DNA of 64,000 bases from Microbulbifer elongatus (GCF_021165935.1 NZ_CP088953.1:806001-870000), one strand, 5' to 3'. Shown: positions 38,648 to 49,034, counted from the first letter of the stretch. The notes: generated by a model not told the origin, from the letters alone. Numbers and translations: made by a program.

Positions 38648-40747
38648 TCAGGCTTCCGCGAAGCGTGGCTTGTTGTGCAGCCAGCGGCGTACCAGCGCGG
38701 TGCGGGCCTGGTTGTCGAGCTGCGGTGCGGCAGCGATTTTCTGCACCTGGGGTAAGAGGTGGGCATCCCGCTGCAGATCGGCGATACGGTGCTGGATTTC
38801 TCCGGTCTGGCGGGTGCCGAGGATTTCGCCCGGGCCGCGCAGGCGCAGGTCTTCCTCGGCGATGGCGAAGCCGTCCGCATGATTGCGCAGGGCGTCCAGG
38901 CGCGCGCGTCCGTTGGCCGATAGCGGGGTCGAATACAGCAACACACAGTGACTGGCGATGCTGCCCCGCCCTACCCGGCCCCGCAACTGGTGCAGCTGGG
39001 CGAGGCCCAGACGCTCGGGGTTTTCAATAATCATCAGGCTGGCATTGGGCACATCCACGCCCACCTCGATCACCGTGGTGGCTACCAGCAGATCCACTTC
39101 GCCAGCCTTGAAGGCCTTCATGACCCGATCTTTCGCGTCCGGTTTCATGCGCCCGTGTACCAGTGCCACGCGCACGCCGTTGAGGGTGTCGGCCAGTTCC
39201 TCGGCAGTGGATTCCGCGGCCTGGGCCTGCAGGGTTTCCGACTCTTCGATCAGGGTGCATACCCAGTAGGCCTGGCGCCCTTCCTGCACCGCACTGTGTA
39301 CCCGCGCCATCACGTCATAGCGGCGTTCATTGGAAATCGCCACGGTGTTGATGGGTTGGCGCCCCGGCGGCAGCTCGTCGATCACCGAGCAGTCCAGATC
39401 GGCGAACGCGGACATGGCCAGCGTGCGTGGAATCGGGGTGGCGGTCATGATCAGCTGGTGGGGCTGGGTGCGTTGTTGTTTACCGGCAGTGCCCTCCACC
39501 GAACCCTTCTCGCGCAATTGCAGCCGCTGGGCCACGCCGAATCGGTGCTGCTCATCGATGATTACCAGTGCCAGGCGGTGGAACGCCACTCCTTCCTGAA
39601 ACAGTGCATGGGTGCCCACCACCAGTTGCGCGTCGCCATTCTCGATCGCAGCCAGCTGTGTGCGCCTTTCCGAGGCTTTCATACTGCCGGTGAGCCAGGC
39701 CACGGTAATCCCCAGCGGTTCCAGCCATGCGCTGAAGCTGATGCGGTGTTGCTCGGCGAGAATTTCCGTGGGTGCCATCACTGTGCATTGATAGCCGGCG
39801 CCGATGGCCTGCAGCGCGGCCCGTGCCGCCACCAGAGTCTTGCCCGCGCCCACATCCCCCTGCAGCAGGCGCATCATCGGCGCGCTGCCTGCCAGATCCT
39901 CGGCGATTTCCCGCCCCACCCGTTGCTGGGCATTGGTGGGAGAGAAAGGCAGGCGTGCGAGAAAATCCCGCTCCAGTGCCGCGTTGGTTTGTAGTGCCGG
40001 TGCCGCGACCTTGGACGCGCTGCGGCGCAGCGCCAGCAGGCTCAGGTGGTGGGCGAGCAATTCTTCCAGGGCGAGGCGCTGTTGCGCCGGGTGCTGTCCC
40101 TCCGCCAATTGTGACAGATCGGCGTCTGCCGGCGGCTGGTGCAGGTACATAAGGGCACCGGCGAGCGGCATCTGCAGGGCGCGGGGCAGCAGCTCCGATG
40201 GCAGCAGCTCGGTGACATTGCCGTCGGCGAGCCAGTCGAGCCCCTGACCGATCAGTGCGCGCAGGCGGCTTTGTCCCAGGCCTTCGGTGAGCGGGTAAAC
40301 GGGGGTGAGTGTTGCGGCGGCAGGCGAAACATCTTCCCCCAGAATCTCGGTTTCCGGGTGATACAGCTCCAGTCCCGCGCTACCCCGGCGGGCCTCGCCG
40401 TAGCAGCGCACCCGGGTTCCCGGGGCCAGGCGATTTTTCTGTGCCGCAGTAAAGTGGAAAAAGCGCAGAGTGATACTGCCGGTGGTGTCCTGCAGGCGTA
40501 CCGCCAGGCTGCGGCGGCGTCCGAATGTCACATCCGCGGCGCGCACCTCACCCTCGATGACCGCGTCCATCCCCGGACGCAGGCCCGCCAGCGGGACCAC
40601 GCGAGTGCGGTCCTGGTAGCGGGCGGGCAGGTGGAACATCAGGTCCTGCAGGGAGTGGATATGCAGCTTGGCGAGGGTTTCGGCCAGCTTGGCGCCCACG
40701 CCTTTGAGCGCGGTGACGGGAATCTCTGCGAGGGGTTTCTCAGCCAT
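38648..40747 (-). CDS. recG: ATP-dependent DNA helicase RecG
   Basis: A 699-residue superfamily 2 helicase. The N-terminal wedge domain contains the HhH-like LKGVGAKLAETLAKLHIH and HLPARYQDRT. The motor has Walker A LLQGDVGAGKT, motif II IIDEQHRFG, TATPIPRTLAM, and the C-terminal LRGRVGRG. It remodels stalled forks and branched DNA. I chose the ATG at 40747 (MAEKPLAEIPV) by match to known N-termini. A GTG at 40798 is in frame but overlaps oxyR. It lies 29 bases downstream of oxyR, the same pairing as in Pseudomonas. Confidence 0.95.
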   Translation of the reverse strand: MAEKPLAEIPVTALKGVGAKLAETLAKLHIHSLQDLMFHLPARYQDRTRVVPLAGLRPGMDAVIEGEVRAADVTFGRRRSLAVRLQDTTGSITLRFFHFTAAQKNRLAPGTRVRCYGEARRGSAGLELYHPETEILGEDVSPAAATLTPVYPLTEGLGQSRLRALIGQGLDWLADGNVTELLPSELLPRALQMPLAGALMYLHQPPADADLSQLAEGQHPAQQRLALEELLAHHLSLLALRRSASKVAAPALQTNAALERDFLARLPFSPTNAQQRVGREIAEDLAGSAPMMRLLQGDVGAGKTLVAARAALQAIGAGYQCTVMAPTEILAEQHRISFSAWLEPLGITVAWLTGSMKASERRTQLAAIENGDAQLVVGTHALFQEGVAFHRLALVIIDEQHRFGVAQRLQLREKGSVEGTAGKQQRTQPHQLIMTATPIPRTLAMSAFADLDCSVIDELPPGRQPINTVAISNERRYDVMARVHSAVQEGRQAYWVCTLIEESETLQAQAAESTAEELADTLNGVRVALVHGRMKPDAKDRVMKAFKAGEVDLLVATTVIEVGVDVPNASLMIIENPERLGLAQLHQLRGRVGRGSIASHCVLLYSTPLSANGRARLDALRNHADGFAIAEEDLRLRGPGEILGTRQTGEIQHRIADLQRDAHLLPQVQKIAAAPQLDNQARTALVRRWLHNKPRFAEA

Positions 40748-40776
40748 TGGATTTGTTGGGGCGATGGACTGTCGGC

Positions 40777-41700
40777 TTACGGACTCTGCAGTTGGCACTG
40801 ATTGATTGCGTCCCGCAGCATGTCGATGGCGCGGTGGCGAGGGAAGCTGGCGCGCCAGGCCAGGGCGACGGTGCGCTGCGGCGCCGGTGCCGCAAACGGT
40901 CGGGCCACCAGCACACCGGTGGCGTACTGCGAAGCAGCCGCGGCGGACAGGGGCAGTACCGTGATTCCCAGACGCGAGGCCACCATATGACGCAGGGTCT
41001 CCAGCGAGCTGCCGTCGGCCGCGGTGCGGATATGGCCATTGCCCGCTTCCTTCTCGATGGACTGCTGCAGTTGCGGGCAGGCTTCCAGTACCTGATCGCG
41101 GAAACAGTGGCCTTCACCCAACAGCAGAACATTGTCTTCACACAGCTGCTCCGGACTGAGTGCTTCATACTGGGCCAAGGGGTGATCCGACGGCATCAGC
41201 ACCACGAAGGGCTCATCGTACAGGGGCTGGGTCACCACGTCCGGCTCGGTAAACGGCAGCGCGATGATTACCGCATCCAGTTCGCCCTTGCGCAGGCGCT
41301 GGCGCAGTGTCGAGGTGTAGCCCTCTTCCACATACAGCGGCATCTGGGGCGCCAGCTGTTGAAGCTGGGGAATAAAGTGTGGGAACAGGTAGGGGCCAAT
41401 AGTAAAGATGGCACCCACGGACAGCGGGCTGCTGAGCTGGTCTTTGCCGGCGCTGGCGATGTCTTTGATCGCCGCAGACTGCTCCAGTACCAGTTGCGCC
41501 TGGGCGACGATACGCTCTCCCAGAGGGGTGGCCTGGACGCGGGTTTTGGAGCGCTCAAACAGGGCAACGCCCAGCTCTTTCTCCAGTTTTTTCACCGCGA
41601 TGGACAGGGTCGGCTGGCTCACAAAGCAGCGCTCCGCGGCGCGGCCAAAATGCTGCTCCTGGGCCAGGGTCACGATATAACGAAGTTCGTTTAGTGTCAT
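40777..41700 (-). CDS. oxyR: Hydrogen peroxide sensor and regulator OxyR
   Basis: A 307-residue LysR-type regulator. The N-terminal HTH is HFGRAAERCFVSQPTLSIAVKKLE, seen as VSQPTLSIAVKKLE. The redox pair is at Cys199 and Cys208 (GHCFRDQVLEAC), exactly the E. coli OxyR numbering, so peroxide sensing by disulfide formation is well supported. The C-terminal activation region has LETLRHMVASRLGITVLP. It probably controls catalase, alkyl hydroperoxide reductase and iron-handling genes (yaaA is 12 kb away). Confidence 0.95.
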   Translation of the reverse strand: MTLNELRYIVTLAQEQHFGRAAERCFVSQPTLSIAVKKLEKELGVALFERSKTRVQATPLGERIVAQAQLVLEQSAAIKDIASAGKDQLSSPLSVGAIFTIGPYLFPHFIPQLQQLAPQMPLYVEEGYTSTLRQRLRKGELDAVIIALPFTEPDVVTQPLYDEPFVVLMPSDHPLAQYEALSPEQLCEDNVLLLGEGHCFRDQVLEACPQLQQSIEKEAGNGHIRTAADGSSLETLRHMVASRLGITVLPLSAAAASQYATGVLVARPFAAPAPQRTVALAWRASFPRHRAIDMLRDAINQCQLQSP

Positions 41701-41944
41701 GGCAAACGCAATCAGATGATTCTTGGCGATAGAGTTTATTCATAAATACCCCCCTACGGCCAGTAAAACTGCCGGAACCCAGCTGGTCACGTGTGAAAAT
41801 GTCTCAAACTAGAAAAAAATGCTATTAGCAATGTTTATAGTTAGTAATTTTTGCTATTAACTACCGATCTTCACCGGTGATATGGCGCTTTTTTTGCTAT
41901 ACATGGAAGGCAAGTGTTCGAAATGCACAAAGCGGAGAATCGCT

Positions 41945-42199
41945 ATGGGAATCTTGTCTTGGATTATTCTCGGTCTTATTGCCGGTGCGCTGGCTAAGTG
42001 GATCATGCCTGGTCCGGATCCGGGTGGTTGGATCGTGACCATGATCATCGGTATTGTCGGCGCCTTTATCGGCGGATGGGTTGGCAGCTTTGTCGGCCTT
42101 GGCACCACCGGTGGGCTGTCACTGGGCAGCATTATCACCGCGGTAGTCGGTGCAGTGATCTTGCTGTTTATTTACCGGTTGGTGAAATCCAGAGGCTGA
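41945..42199 (+). CDS. GlsB/YeaQ/YmgE-family stress-associated membrane protein
   Basis: An 84-residue protein with three hydrophobic, glycine-rich segments (WIILGLIAGALAKWIMPGPDPGG as WIILGLIAGALAKWI then GPDPGGW, VGAFIGGWVGSFVGL, ITAVVGAVILLFIYRL). This is the transglycosylase-associated/GlsB family signature. It is an inner-membrane protein usually induced by stress; the molecular role is unknown. The ATG at 41945 has GCGGAGA upstream. It is divergent from oxyR across an AT-rich 244-base region. Confidence 0.9.
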   Translation: MGILSWIILGLIAGALAKWIMPGPDPGGWIVTMIIGIVGAFIGGWVGSFVGLGTTGGLSLGSIITAVVGAVILLFIYRLVKSRG

Positions 42200-42418
42200 C
42201 CACCGAGCGGTTAGTCAAAAGGATGTCGGGCTCGCAGTACGCTGTGGGCCCGGTTCACAGACTTGATTATCTGAATTGGCTATAAAGAGCCAATAGACTA
42301 CATACTCACAGTAATTCACAGATTACACTCAACCAACTATTCTAAATGGCCCCGATCGCTTGGGGCGCGGCAATTATTGGGGTCGGAATTCGATACCCGG
42401 GGGTTTAATCGAGCGGTT

Positions 42419-43298
42419 ATGGCAAAGGAAAAAGTCTGGATCTTCGGCTGTGGGGATCTGGGGACCCGTCTGGCATTGAAGCTGGATCGCAAGGCCTACG
42501 ATGTTTTTTGGTGTGCGACGCAATCCGCTGCAAGCGCTGGCCCGCAAGCGTCGGGCCGATGTGGTCAACTGGCGTCGTGGAGACGCCACCAAGGCCGAGG
42601 ATATCCATCGTCATCTGGCCAATGGTGCCGACGTCGTCATCGCCACCTTCACCCCCGGCGCCAGTACCCCGCAGGCCTACCAGCGTGCCTATGTGGAAAC
42701 GGCAACCTGCCTGCGCCAGGCCCTGGCGGATATGGAAAAGCCGCCCCGTCTGCTGCTGTGGATCTCCTCCACCCGCGTCTACGGGCAAAGTGGCGATCAG
42801 TGGCTGGATGAGCGCTCGCAACCGCTGCCTGGCAGCTATCAGGGTGAAGCCCTGCTCGCCGCGGAAAAAATTGCCCAGCAGAGTGTGGTCGACACCTGTG
42901 TGGTGCGCTTTGCGGGTATTTACGGCCCCGGCCGCGACCGCCTTCTGTCTCAGGTACGCGCCGGTCGCTGCGCGCCCCCATCACCGCCGCAGTTCAGCAA
43001 TCGCATTCACGTCGACGACGCGGTGGGTTTTCTCGCACATCTGATCGAGGGACAAAAGAACGGCATGCCACTGGAAAAGCTGTACATCGGCGCCGACTGT
43101 ACCCCGGTTCCCATGTACGAGCTGCAGAGCTGGCTGGCCAAATCCATGGGCTACACCAGCGCCCACCTGCGTGAAGAAGTGGCCACCAGCGAACGGCGCT
43201 CCAAGAAAATGAGCAACAAACGCATGCTCGATAGCGGTTACGAGATGCTCTATCCCGACTACCGCGCTGGCTACCGCACCCTGCTGGAAAACGACTGA
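42419..43298 (+). pseudogene. NAD(P)-binding epimerase/dehydratase, YeeZ-like, with frameshift
   Basis: The N-terminus MAKEKVWIFGCGDLGTRLALKL (seen as IFGCGDLGTRLALKL) reads in one frame until KAYDVF. The rest (GVRRNPLQALARKRRADVVNW through WISSTRVYGQSGDQW and YPDYRAGYRTLLEND) reads in the next frame. The switch falls in a run of six Ts at 42504-42509; removing one T gives a continuous SDR-type protein of about 292 residues with the Rossmann GxGxxG start and STRVYG motif. The homologous E. coli YeeZ keeps one frame. It may be a real mutation, a sequencing error in the homopolymer, or a slippage site. The predicted product is a sugar-nucleotide-like oxidoreductase of unknown substrate. Confidence 0.8.
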
Positions 43299-43403
43299 GT
43301 CGTAAAGCGGCTGAAAATGAAAAGCCCAAAACCGACTGCGCCGCCCCTGGTGAACCCATCGTGAGCGGCGCATGACATCAATCGGTGTTATCCCGAGATT
43401 GTC

Positions 43404-43787
43404 TCAGATCACCAGAATCCCTTCCGCCTCAAATTGCGCACCTTTCGGCAGCTGGCTCACACCGACCGCCGCGCGCGCCGGGAACGGCTTGGTAAACATC
43501 TCCTCCATCACCTCATTGACCGTGGCAAAATTGCTCAGGTCCGTGAGATACAGATTCAGCTTCACCAGATCATCCAGCGAACCATTCGCCGCCTCGCACA
43601 CCGCCTGCAGATTCTTGAACACCTGCACCGCCTGCTCCCGGAAATCGTCGGAAACCAGCTCCATCGTCTCCGGAACCAGCGGAATCTGGCCAGAAAGATA
43701 AATGGTGTTATCCACCTTCACAGCCTGTGAATAACTGCCGATAGCCGCCGGTGCTTTATCCGTTTTTATCACTGCACGATTAGGCAT
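43404..43787 (-). CDS. ridA: RidA family reactive enamine/imine deaminase
   Basis: A 127-residue YjgF/YER057c/UK114 protein. It has the family segments [22 protein letters not shown], split here as IGSYSQAV and [10 protein letters not shown], then [18 protein letters not shown] and the catalytic Arg of [15 protein letters not shown] (Arg in RAAV) near the C-terminus with FEAEGILV. It hydrolyses reactive 2-aminoacrylate intermediates as a trimer. The ATG at 43787 is preceded by GGGAGAGGT. It lies downstream of spoT in the same direction, as in Pseudomonas, but is separated here by 376 bases with a large hairpin. Confidence 0.94.
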   Translation of the reverse strand: MPNRAVIKTDKAPAAIGSYSQAVKVDNTIYLSGQIPLVPETMELVSDDFREQAVQVFKNLQAVCEAANGSLDDLVKLNLYLTDLSNFATVNEVMEEMFTKPFPARAAVGVSQLPKGAQFEAEGILVI

Positions 43788-44005
43788 GGATGACCTCTCC
43801 CGGCCCGAACGGGGCCACTTGCTAGAAAAAGAAAGCGGGAGAATATAGCGCGGTTTGAAAGGCTTGGGGAGCAGCGGAAAGACCGAAATCCCCAGATGCG
43901 GAACCTGTCCACATTCCAGGAATATTCCCGCAAAACCCCACCAATTTTCATAACAAGGTCGCAACAACCATCCGCAAGAACAAATAAAACTGAAGCAACC
44001 AAGAA

Positions 44006-44079
44006 GGCCCGCCTCCGGTGCCCACCCGACAAACGATTGCCGATGAGGTTGTTTGGCGGGTGGGTACCGGAGGCGGGCC
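44006..44079. repeat. Long GC-rich hairpin between spoT and ridA
   Basis: Arms 44006-44034 and 44051-44079 (29 bases each) pair at 27 positions plus one G-U, with a 16-base loop. The arms begin GGCCCGCCTCCGGT. A further GGGCCGGCCC palindrome follows. No strong T-run flanks it, so it is not a classical terminator. Nothing else is recognisable in the gap 43788-44163. Confidence 0.75.
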
Positions 44080-44163
44080 GGCCCTGAAAAGGACCACCGG
44101 CACTGGGCCGGACCCGTTCAGAGCAAACAGACGAACAGGGCGAAGTGAAATAGGAAGTCAGAA

Positions 44164-46281
44164 TTAAGGACGAGCGATCTTAATCACCGCCGGCAGGTTC
44201 CGCAGCCGCTTCATCACCTGCGCCAGATGCACCCGGTTAGCGACTTCCAGCGTCAACGCAATCACACTGTGCTGAGCGTCTTTCTCATCCACATGGATCT
44301 GCTCAATACTTGCACCCTCTTCGGTAATGCGGGTCGCCAGACGGGCAATAATCCCCCGCTCGGACTCCACCTCAACCCGCACATCCCCAAGAAACTCGCC
44401 CTTTACATCCGGAGACCAGGCCACCGCCATGATATTTTCCGGATGCTCCCGCAACTCCGCGGTATTGCGGCAGGTATCCCGGTGAATCACCACGCCTTTT
44501 CCGGAACTGATGTGCCCCATGATCGTATCGCCGGGAATCGGGCGGCAGCAGCGGGCAAAACTGATCAGCATCCCCTCCTGGGCCTCAATGGTCAGTGGCG
44601 ACGAAATGCTGCTCGCCTCCGTCTCCGTGGTACCCGGTGGTATCAGCAGCTTGGCCGCGGAAAACGCCGCACGGTTGCCCAGTCCGATCTCCTCCAGCAG
44701 GTTGTCGAAGGTCTCGCACTTGGCCTCCTTCACTCCGCGCTTGATCTGCTGTTCATCCAGATCCGAAACCTTCAGGTGGAACTTGGTCAGCGCCTTTTCC
44801 AGCAGACGGCGGCCGAGCTCGATGGAGTCGTGGTGGCGCTGATGTTTCAGGTAATGACGAATCGCACTGCGGGCCTTCGCCGTCACCACAAAGTTGAGCC
44901 AGTTGGGGTTTGGTTGCACATTCTTGCTGGTAAGAATCTCCACCTTCTGCCCGCTCTCCAGCGGCTGCGATAGCGGCGCCAGACGCTGGTTGATGCGCAC
45001 CGCCACACAGGAATTACCGATATCCGTATGCACCGAATAGGCAAAGTCCACCGCCGTGGCGCCGGCGGGCAGGTCGATAATCTTGCCTTTCGGGGTGAAC
45101 ACGTACACCTCGTCCGGGAACAGATCGATCTTCACGTTCTCGATAAATTCCAGCGAGTCGCCGGCGCGCTGCTGCATCTCCAGCAGGCCCTGCACCCAGC
45201 GGCGCGCGCGCACCTGGCTGGCACCACCGGTATTCAGCACCTCGTCACCGGAGGATTTGTACAGCCAGTGGGCGGCAATACCGCTGTTGGCCATCTCGTC
45301 CATTTCCTTGGTGCGGATCTGCACCTCGATGGGCACCCCGTGCATACCCAGCAGCACGGTGTGCAGCGACTGGTAGCCGTTGGATTTGGGGATGGCTATA
45401 TAGTCTTTGAATTCGCTGATCACCGGCTTGTAGAGGTTGTGGATAACCCCGAAGGTCCGGTAGCAGGTGTCCACGCTATCGACGATGATGCGGAAGGCGT
45501 AGACGTCCATGATTTCCTTGAACGATTTCTTCTTCGAGCGCATCTTCTGATAAATGCTGTACAGATGTTTCTCGCGTCCGATCACCAGCGCATCGATATT
45601 CTCTCGGTCCAGGCGCAGCTCGATGGCGTTCTGGATCTTCTCCAGCAGCTCCTTGCGATTGCCACGGGCGGCTACCAGTGCCGCGCGTAGACGACTGGCG
45701 CGCAGTGGATAGATGGCAAAGAAGGAGCGGTCTTCGAATTCGATCCGCACATCGTTCATCCCCAGGCGATTGGCGATGGGGGCGTAGATCTCGAGGGTCT
45801 CACGGGCGATGCGCGCGCGCTTTTCCGGCTTGAGTGAGCCCAGAGTGCGCATGTTGTGCAGGCGGTCGGCGAGCTTTACCAGAATCACGCGGATATCCCG
45901 GGCCATGGCCAGGGCCATTTTCTGGAAGTTCTCCGCCTGCTTTTCCGCGGGGCTGTCGGTCTCGAACTGGGTCAGCTTGGAGACCCCGTCCACCAGGTCC
46001 GCGATTTCCTCCCCAAATTGCTCCGCCAGCGCCGCCTTGGGGATGCCGGTGTCTTCGATGACATCGTGCAGCATGGCCGCGGCCAGGCTCTGGGCATCCA
46101 TATGCATGCCGGCCAGAATGGTGGCTACGGCGAGGGGGTGGGTAATATAGGGTTCACCGGAACGTCGCTTCTGGCCTTCATGGGCCTGCTCCGCGTAGAA
46201 GTAGGCGCGGCGGACGAACTGGATCTGGTCGGGAGGGAGATAGGACGAGAGGCGATGGGCCAGACTGTCGATAGTGTGCAA
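44164..46281 (-). CDS. spoT: Bifunctional (p)ppGpp synthetase/hydrolase SpoT
   Basis: A 705-residue RelA/SpoT homologue. The N-terminal HD domain is intact (HPLAVATILAGMHMD, LHDVIEDTG), so hydrolase activity is expected. The synthetase domain has DYIAIPKSNGYQSLHT. TGS (VYVFTPKGKIIDLPAGAT) and C-terminal ACT (GIIARLATRITEEGASIEQ) domains follow. Length and HD intactness fit SpoT rather than RelA. It is 58 bases downstream of rpoZ in the conserved gmk-rpoZ-spoT order. Confidence 0.96.
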   Translation of the reverse strand: MHTIDSLAHRLSSYLPPDQIQFVRRAYFYAEQAHEGQKRRSGEPYITHPLAVATILAGMHMDAQSLAAAMLHDVIEDTGIPKAALAEQFGEEIADLVDGVSKLTQFETDSPAEKQAENFQKMALAMARDIRVILVKLADRLHNMRTLGSLKPEKRARIARETLEIYAPIANRLGMNDVRIEFEDRSFFAIYPLRASRLRAALVAARGNRKELLEKIQNAIELRLDRENIDALVIGREKHLYSIYQKMRSKKKSFKEIMDVYAFRIIVDSVDTCYRTFGVIHNLYKPVISEFKDYIAIPKSNGYQSLHTVLLGMHGVPIEVQIRTKEMDEMANSGIAAHWLYKSSGDEVLNTGGASQVRARRWVQGLLEMQQRAGDSLEFIENVKIDLFPDEVYVFTPKGKIIDLPAGATAVDFAYSVHTDIGNSCVAVRINQRLAPLSQPLESGQKVEILTSKNVQPNPNWLNFVVTAKARSAIRHYLKHQRHHDSIELGRRLLEKALTKFHLKVSDLDEQQIKRGVKEAKCETFDNLLEEIGLGNRAAFSAAKLLIPPGTTETEASSISSPLTIEAQEGMLISFARCCRPIPGDTIMGHISSGKGVVIHRDTCRNTAELREHPENIMAVAWSPDVKGEFLGDVRVEVESERGIIARLATRITEEGASIEQIHVDEKDAQHSVIALTLEVANRVHLAQVMKRLRNLPAVIKIARP

Positions 46282-46339
46282 AGCCGCGATCGCCTCTTAA
46301 ATTACCTGCAAATCTTGCATTACTGCGTCAAAAATCAGA

Positions 46340-46603
46340 TTACAGGTCCTGCTCGGACAGGAATACCGGTGCCGGCGCGGCGTGCTGTACCGGCTCTTCT
46401 TCCGGCTCGTCCAGGATGCTGGCGTCAACGAAGCCTTCTTCGATTTCGCGCAGGGCGATGACGGTGGGCTTGTCGTTTTCTTCCGGCACATGCGGGTCAC
46501 GGCCGCCGGTGGCGATCTGACGGGCGCGCTTGCTGCCGACAATCACCAGCTCAAAGCGGTTGTCTACGTGGTCGAGGCAATCTTCAACGGTAATACGTGC
46601 CAT
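46340..46603 (-). CDS. rpoZ: RNA polymerase omega subunit
   Basis: An 87-residue protein that starts [20 protein letters not shown] and contains [12 protein letters not shown] and [13 protein letters not shown], the conserved omega core. The C-terminal tail ([19 protein letters not shown]) is acidic and variable. Omega stabilises beta-prime in RNA polymerase and carries the ppGpp site 1 contact. The ATG at 46603 is chosen by homology; an upstream in-frame start at 46684 is not needed. It precedes spoT. Confidence 0.95.
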   Translation of the reverse strand: MARITVEDCLDHVDNRFELVIVGSKRARQIATGGRDPHVPEENDKPTVIALREIEEGFVDASILDEPEEEPVQHAAPAPVFLSEQDL

Positions 46604-46774
46604 AAATCTTCTGTTCCAGTGTGTAAGTTCGCCCGGCTGGGCAAAATTGACGAATTCTGTTGTCTGTGCGGTCAGTGCCGGCACGGACGGGGTTGACTAT
46701 TCTACCGGACCGCGCGGTGTACGCAAATCGAACAGCACTTCGGGGCCTAAATAAACCTCGGGGTATGTGTTCTG

Positions 46775-46920
46775 CGAGTTTTGTGGCGGCACCGCTACCG
46801 GGTACGGCTTTCTGAGACACGCCGTGAACCCATCCCTGGGGGCTCTTCCGCGAGGTCCCTCTCGCGGAAGGTCTCAGAAAGCCGTACCCGGCATCGGCGC
46901 CTTCGCCCGGAATTTCGTGT
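46775..46920 (+). repeat. Nested-hairpin intergenic repeat, copy C
   Basis: The outer arms 46788-46817 and 46872-46901 pair over 27 of 30 positions. Inside are CCC-ATCCCT-GGG (46829-46840) and CTTCCGCGAG / CTCGCGGAAG with loop GTCCCT (46845-46870). The right end (CTTCGC, GGAATTTCGTGT) runs to three bases before the gmk stop codon. It fills most of the gap between gmk and rpoZ, antisense to their transcription. Confidence 0.85.
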
Positions 46921-46923
46921 GTT

Positions 46924-47625
<702 letters not shown>

Positions 47626-47783
47626 TTACAGGCGCCCCCCGACCGGTGCTGGGGGCAAAGTGTTGGGCTTTTCCGGTCTGCCGGCCACGGGGAGGCCGAT
47701 TTTCCGAACCCGGTCGGGGGTGCCTGCGGGATCTCAACCTGAGGGACTTTGGGGAGGCCCCGGGCTACTGCGGATCCCTAGCG

Positions 47784-49034
47784 TTAATGACTAACGGAAG
47801 TGACTGTATCGTCTTTATGGGTAAAAACCAACACCCACCAGGCAGTCCCGCTCACCAGGCAGTAACCGGCAACCGGGGCCCAGATGACAGCGGGAAACAG
47901 TGGGGTGGTGGCGCCCAGCAGCGCCAATCGCGCCAGTTCCCACCGGCGGGTACCGGGTTCGCCATCGAGAATGCGGCCGTTGATGACGAGGCCAATGACC
48001 AGCATCAGAACCAGCAGTGCGGTGAGGCCATAGCCGAGCTCCGTGCTGAACTGCAGGAGCAATAGGGTGGCGACTGAATAGATCACGTGTTGCGCCAGTG
48101 CGTACCCGCGCAGGCCGCGACTGACCTGGGGGTCGAAGCGCTGGAAGTTGTCCAGATCCCCACTGGGGACCGGCATCGCTGCCTCGGCATCCGCCGGGCG
48201 GTAGCCGGTCGCGCGGAACCAGAGGGTAAACTTTTCTTTCCAGCTTTGTGTATACACCGCGTCCAGCCACATGCGCTTGAAGTGCTGGAGGTTGGCCGCC
48301 AGTGGGTCGAAGGTATTCAGTGGTTTGCGCACCCCGTAGATACAGGGCTGGTCTTCAAGCTCCTCCTGATAGGTGCCGAACAGCCGGTCCCAGATGATCA
48401 GTACGCCGCCGTAGTTGCGGTCCACATACACCTTATTCTGGGCGTGGTGCACCCGGTGGTTGGACGGGGTGACCAGGATCCACTCCATCCAGCGAACCTT
48501 GGGGAATTTCTGCGTGTGTACCCAGAACTGATAGATCAGGTCGATGGCGCCGGCGGTAATCAGCACTTCTGGCGGCATGCCGACCAGCAGCAGCGGCAGA
48601 TAGAAGATCCAGCCCAGGGGCACCAGATCGCTGGACTGGCGCAGGGCGGTGGTGAGGTTGTAGTCCTCACTCTGGTGGTGCACCAGGTGCTCCGCCCAGA
48701 AGATATTGATCTCGTGGCAGATACGGTGCTTCCAGTAGTAGCAGAAGTCGTAGGCGATCACCGCCAGCACCAGGTGCCAGGGATTATCCAGGGACCAGTT
48801 GATGCCAAGGCTCTGGTAAGTGGGTTCCAGCCACTGGTACAGCGGGATATACAGCAGCATCAGGATGCCCACCTTCACCAGCCCCAGAGTGCGGCTCAAT
48901 ATGCCGGCACCCAGGCTGCCAATGGCGTCATTCAGGCGATACAGCCCCCAGCCGCGCCAGCGGTCCAGGGTCAACTCGATCAGTACGGCGAGCAGGAAAA
49001 AGGGAATGGCGGCGGTAACGAGTCCCACGGGCAC
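47784..49034 (-). CDS. Sterol desaturase/fatty acid hydroxylase family membrane protein
   Basis: A 416-residue membrane protein. The di-iron histidine motifs are in order: KHRICHE, EHLVHHQSE and SNHRVHHAQN, with the FWVHTQ box between. About six membrane segments lie around these motifs. The last 120 residues add another membrane region beyond the usual family core. Related proteins hydroxylate or desaturate sterols, ether lipids or carotenoids; alkylglycerol monooxygenase-like proteins share this pattern. The substrate is unknown. It is the first gene of the accessory segment between gmk and yicC. Confidence 0.85.
   Translation of the reverse strand: MPVGLVTAAIPFFLLAVLIELTLDRWRGWGLYRLNDAIGSLGAGILSRTLGLVKVGILMLLYIPLYQWLEPTYQSLGINWSLDNPWHLVLAVIAYDFCYYWKHRICHEINIFWAEHLVHHQSEDYNLTTALRQSSDLVPLGWIFYLPLLLVGMPPEVLITAGAIDLIYQFWVHTQKFPKVRWMEWILVTPSNHRVHHAQNKVYVDRNYGGVLIIWDRLFGTYQEELEDQPCIYGVRKPLNTFDPLAANLQHFKRMWLDAVYTQSWKEKFTLWFRATGYRPADAEAAMPVPSGDLDNFQRFDPQVSRGLRGYALAQHVIYSVATLLLLQFSTELGYGLTALLVLMLVIGLVINGRILDGEPGTRRWELARLALLGATTPLFPAVIWAPVAGYCLVSGTAWWVLVFTHKDDTVTSVSH

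Noticed and set aside
41805..41860. CTAT/ATAG half-sites upstream of oxyR and glsB as an OxyR-binding site
   Set aside because: Half-site spacings (11-13 bases) do not match the ATAG-N7-CTAT OxyR pattern; the area is simply AT-rich.
42276..42293. TTGGCT/AGCCAA hairpin after the GlsB-type gene as a terminator
   Set aside because: Short stem without a following T-run.
43336..43376. GTGAACCCATCG within a GCGCCGC/GCGGCGC hairpin as a fifth nested-repeat copy
   Set aside because: Only the short junction motif matches; there is no outer ~29-bp stem, no second hairpin and no conserved ends.
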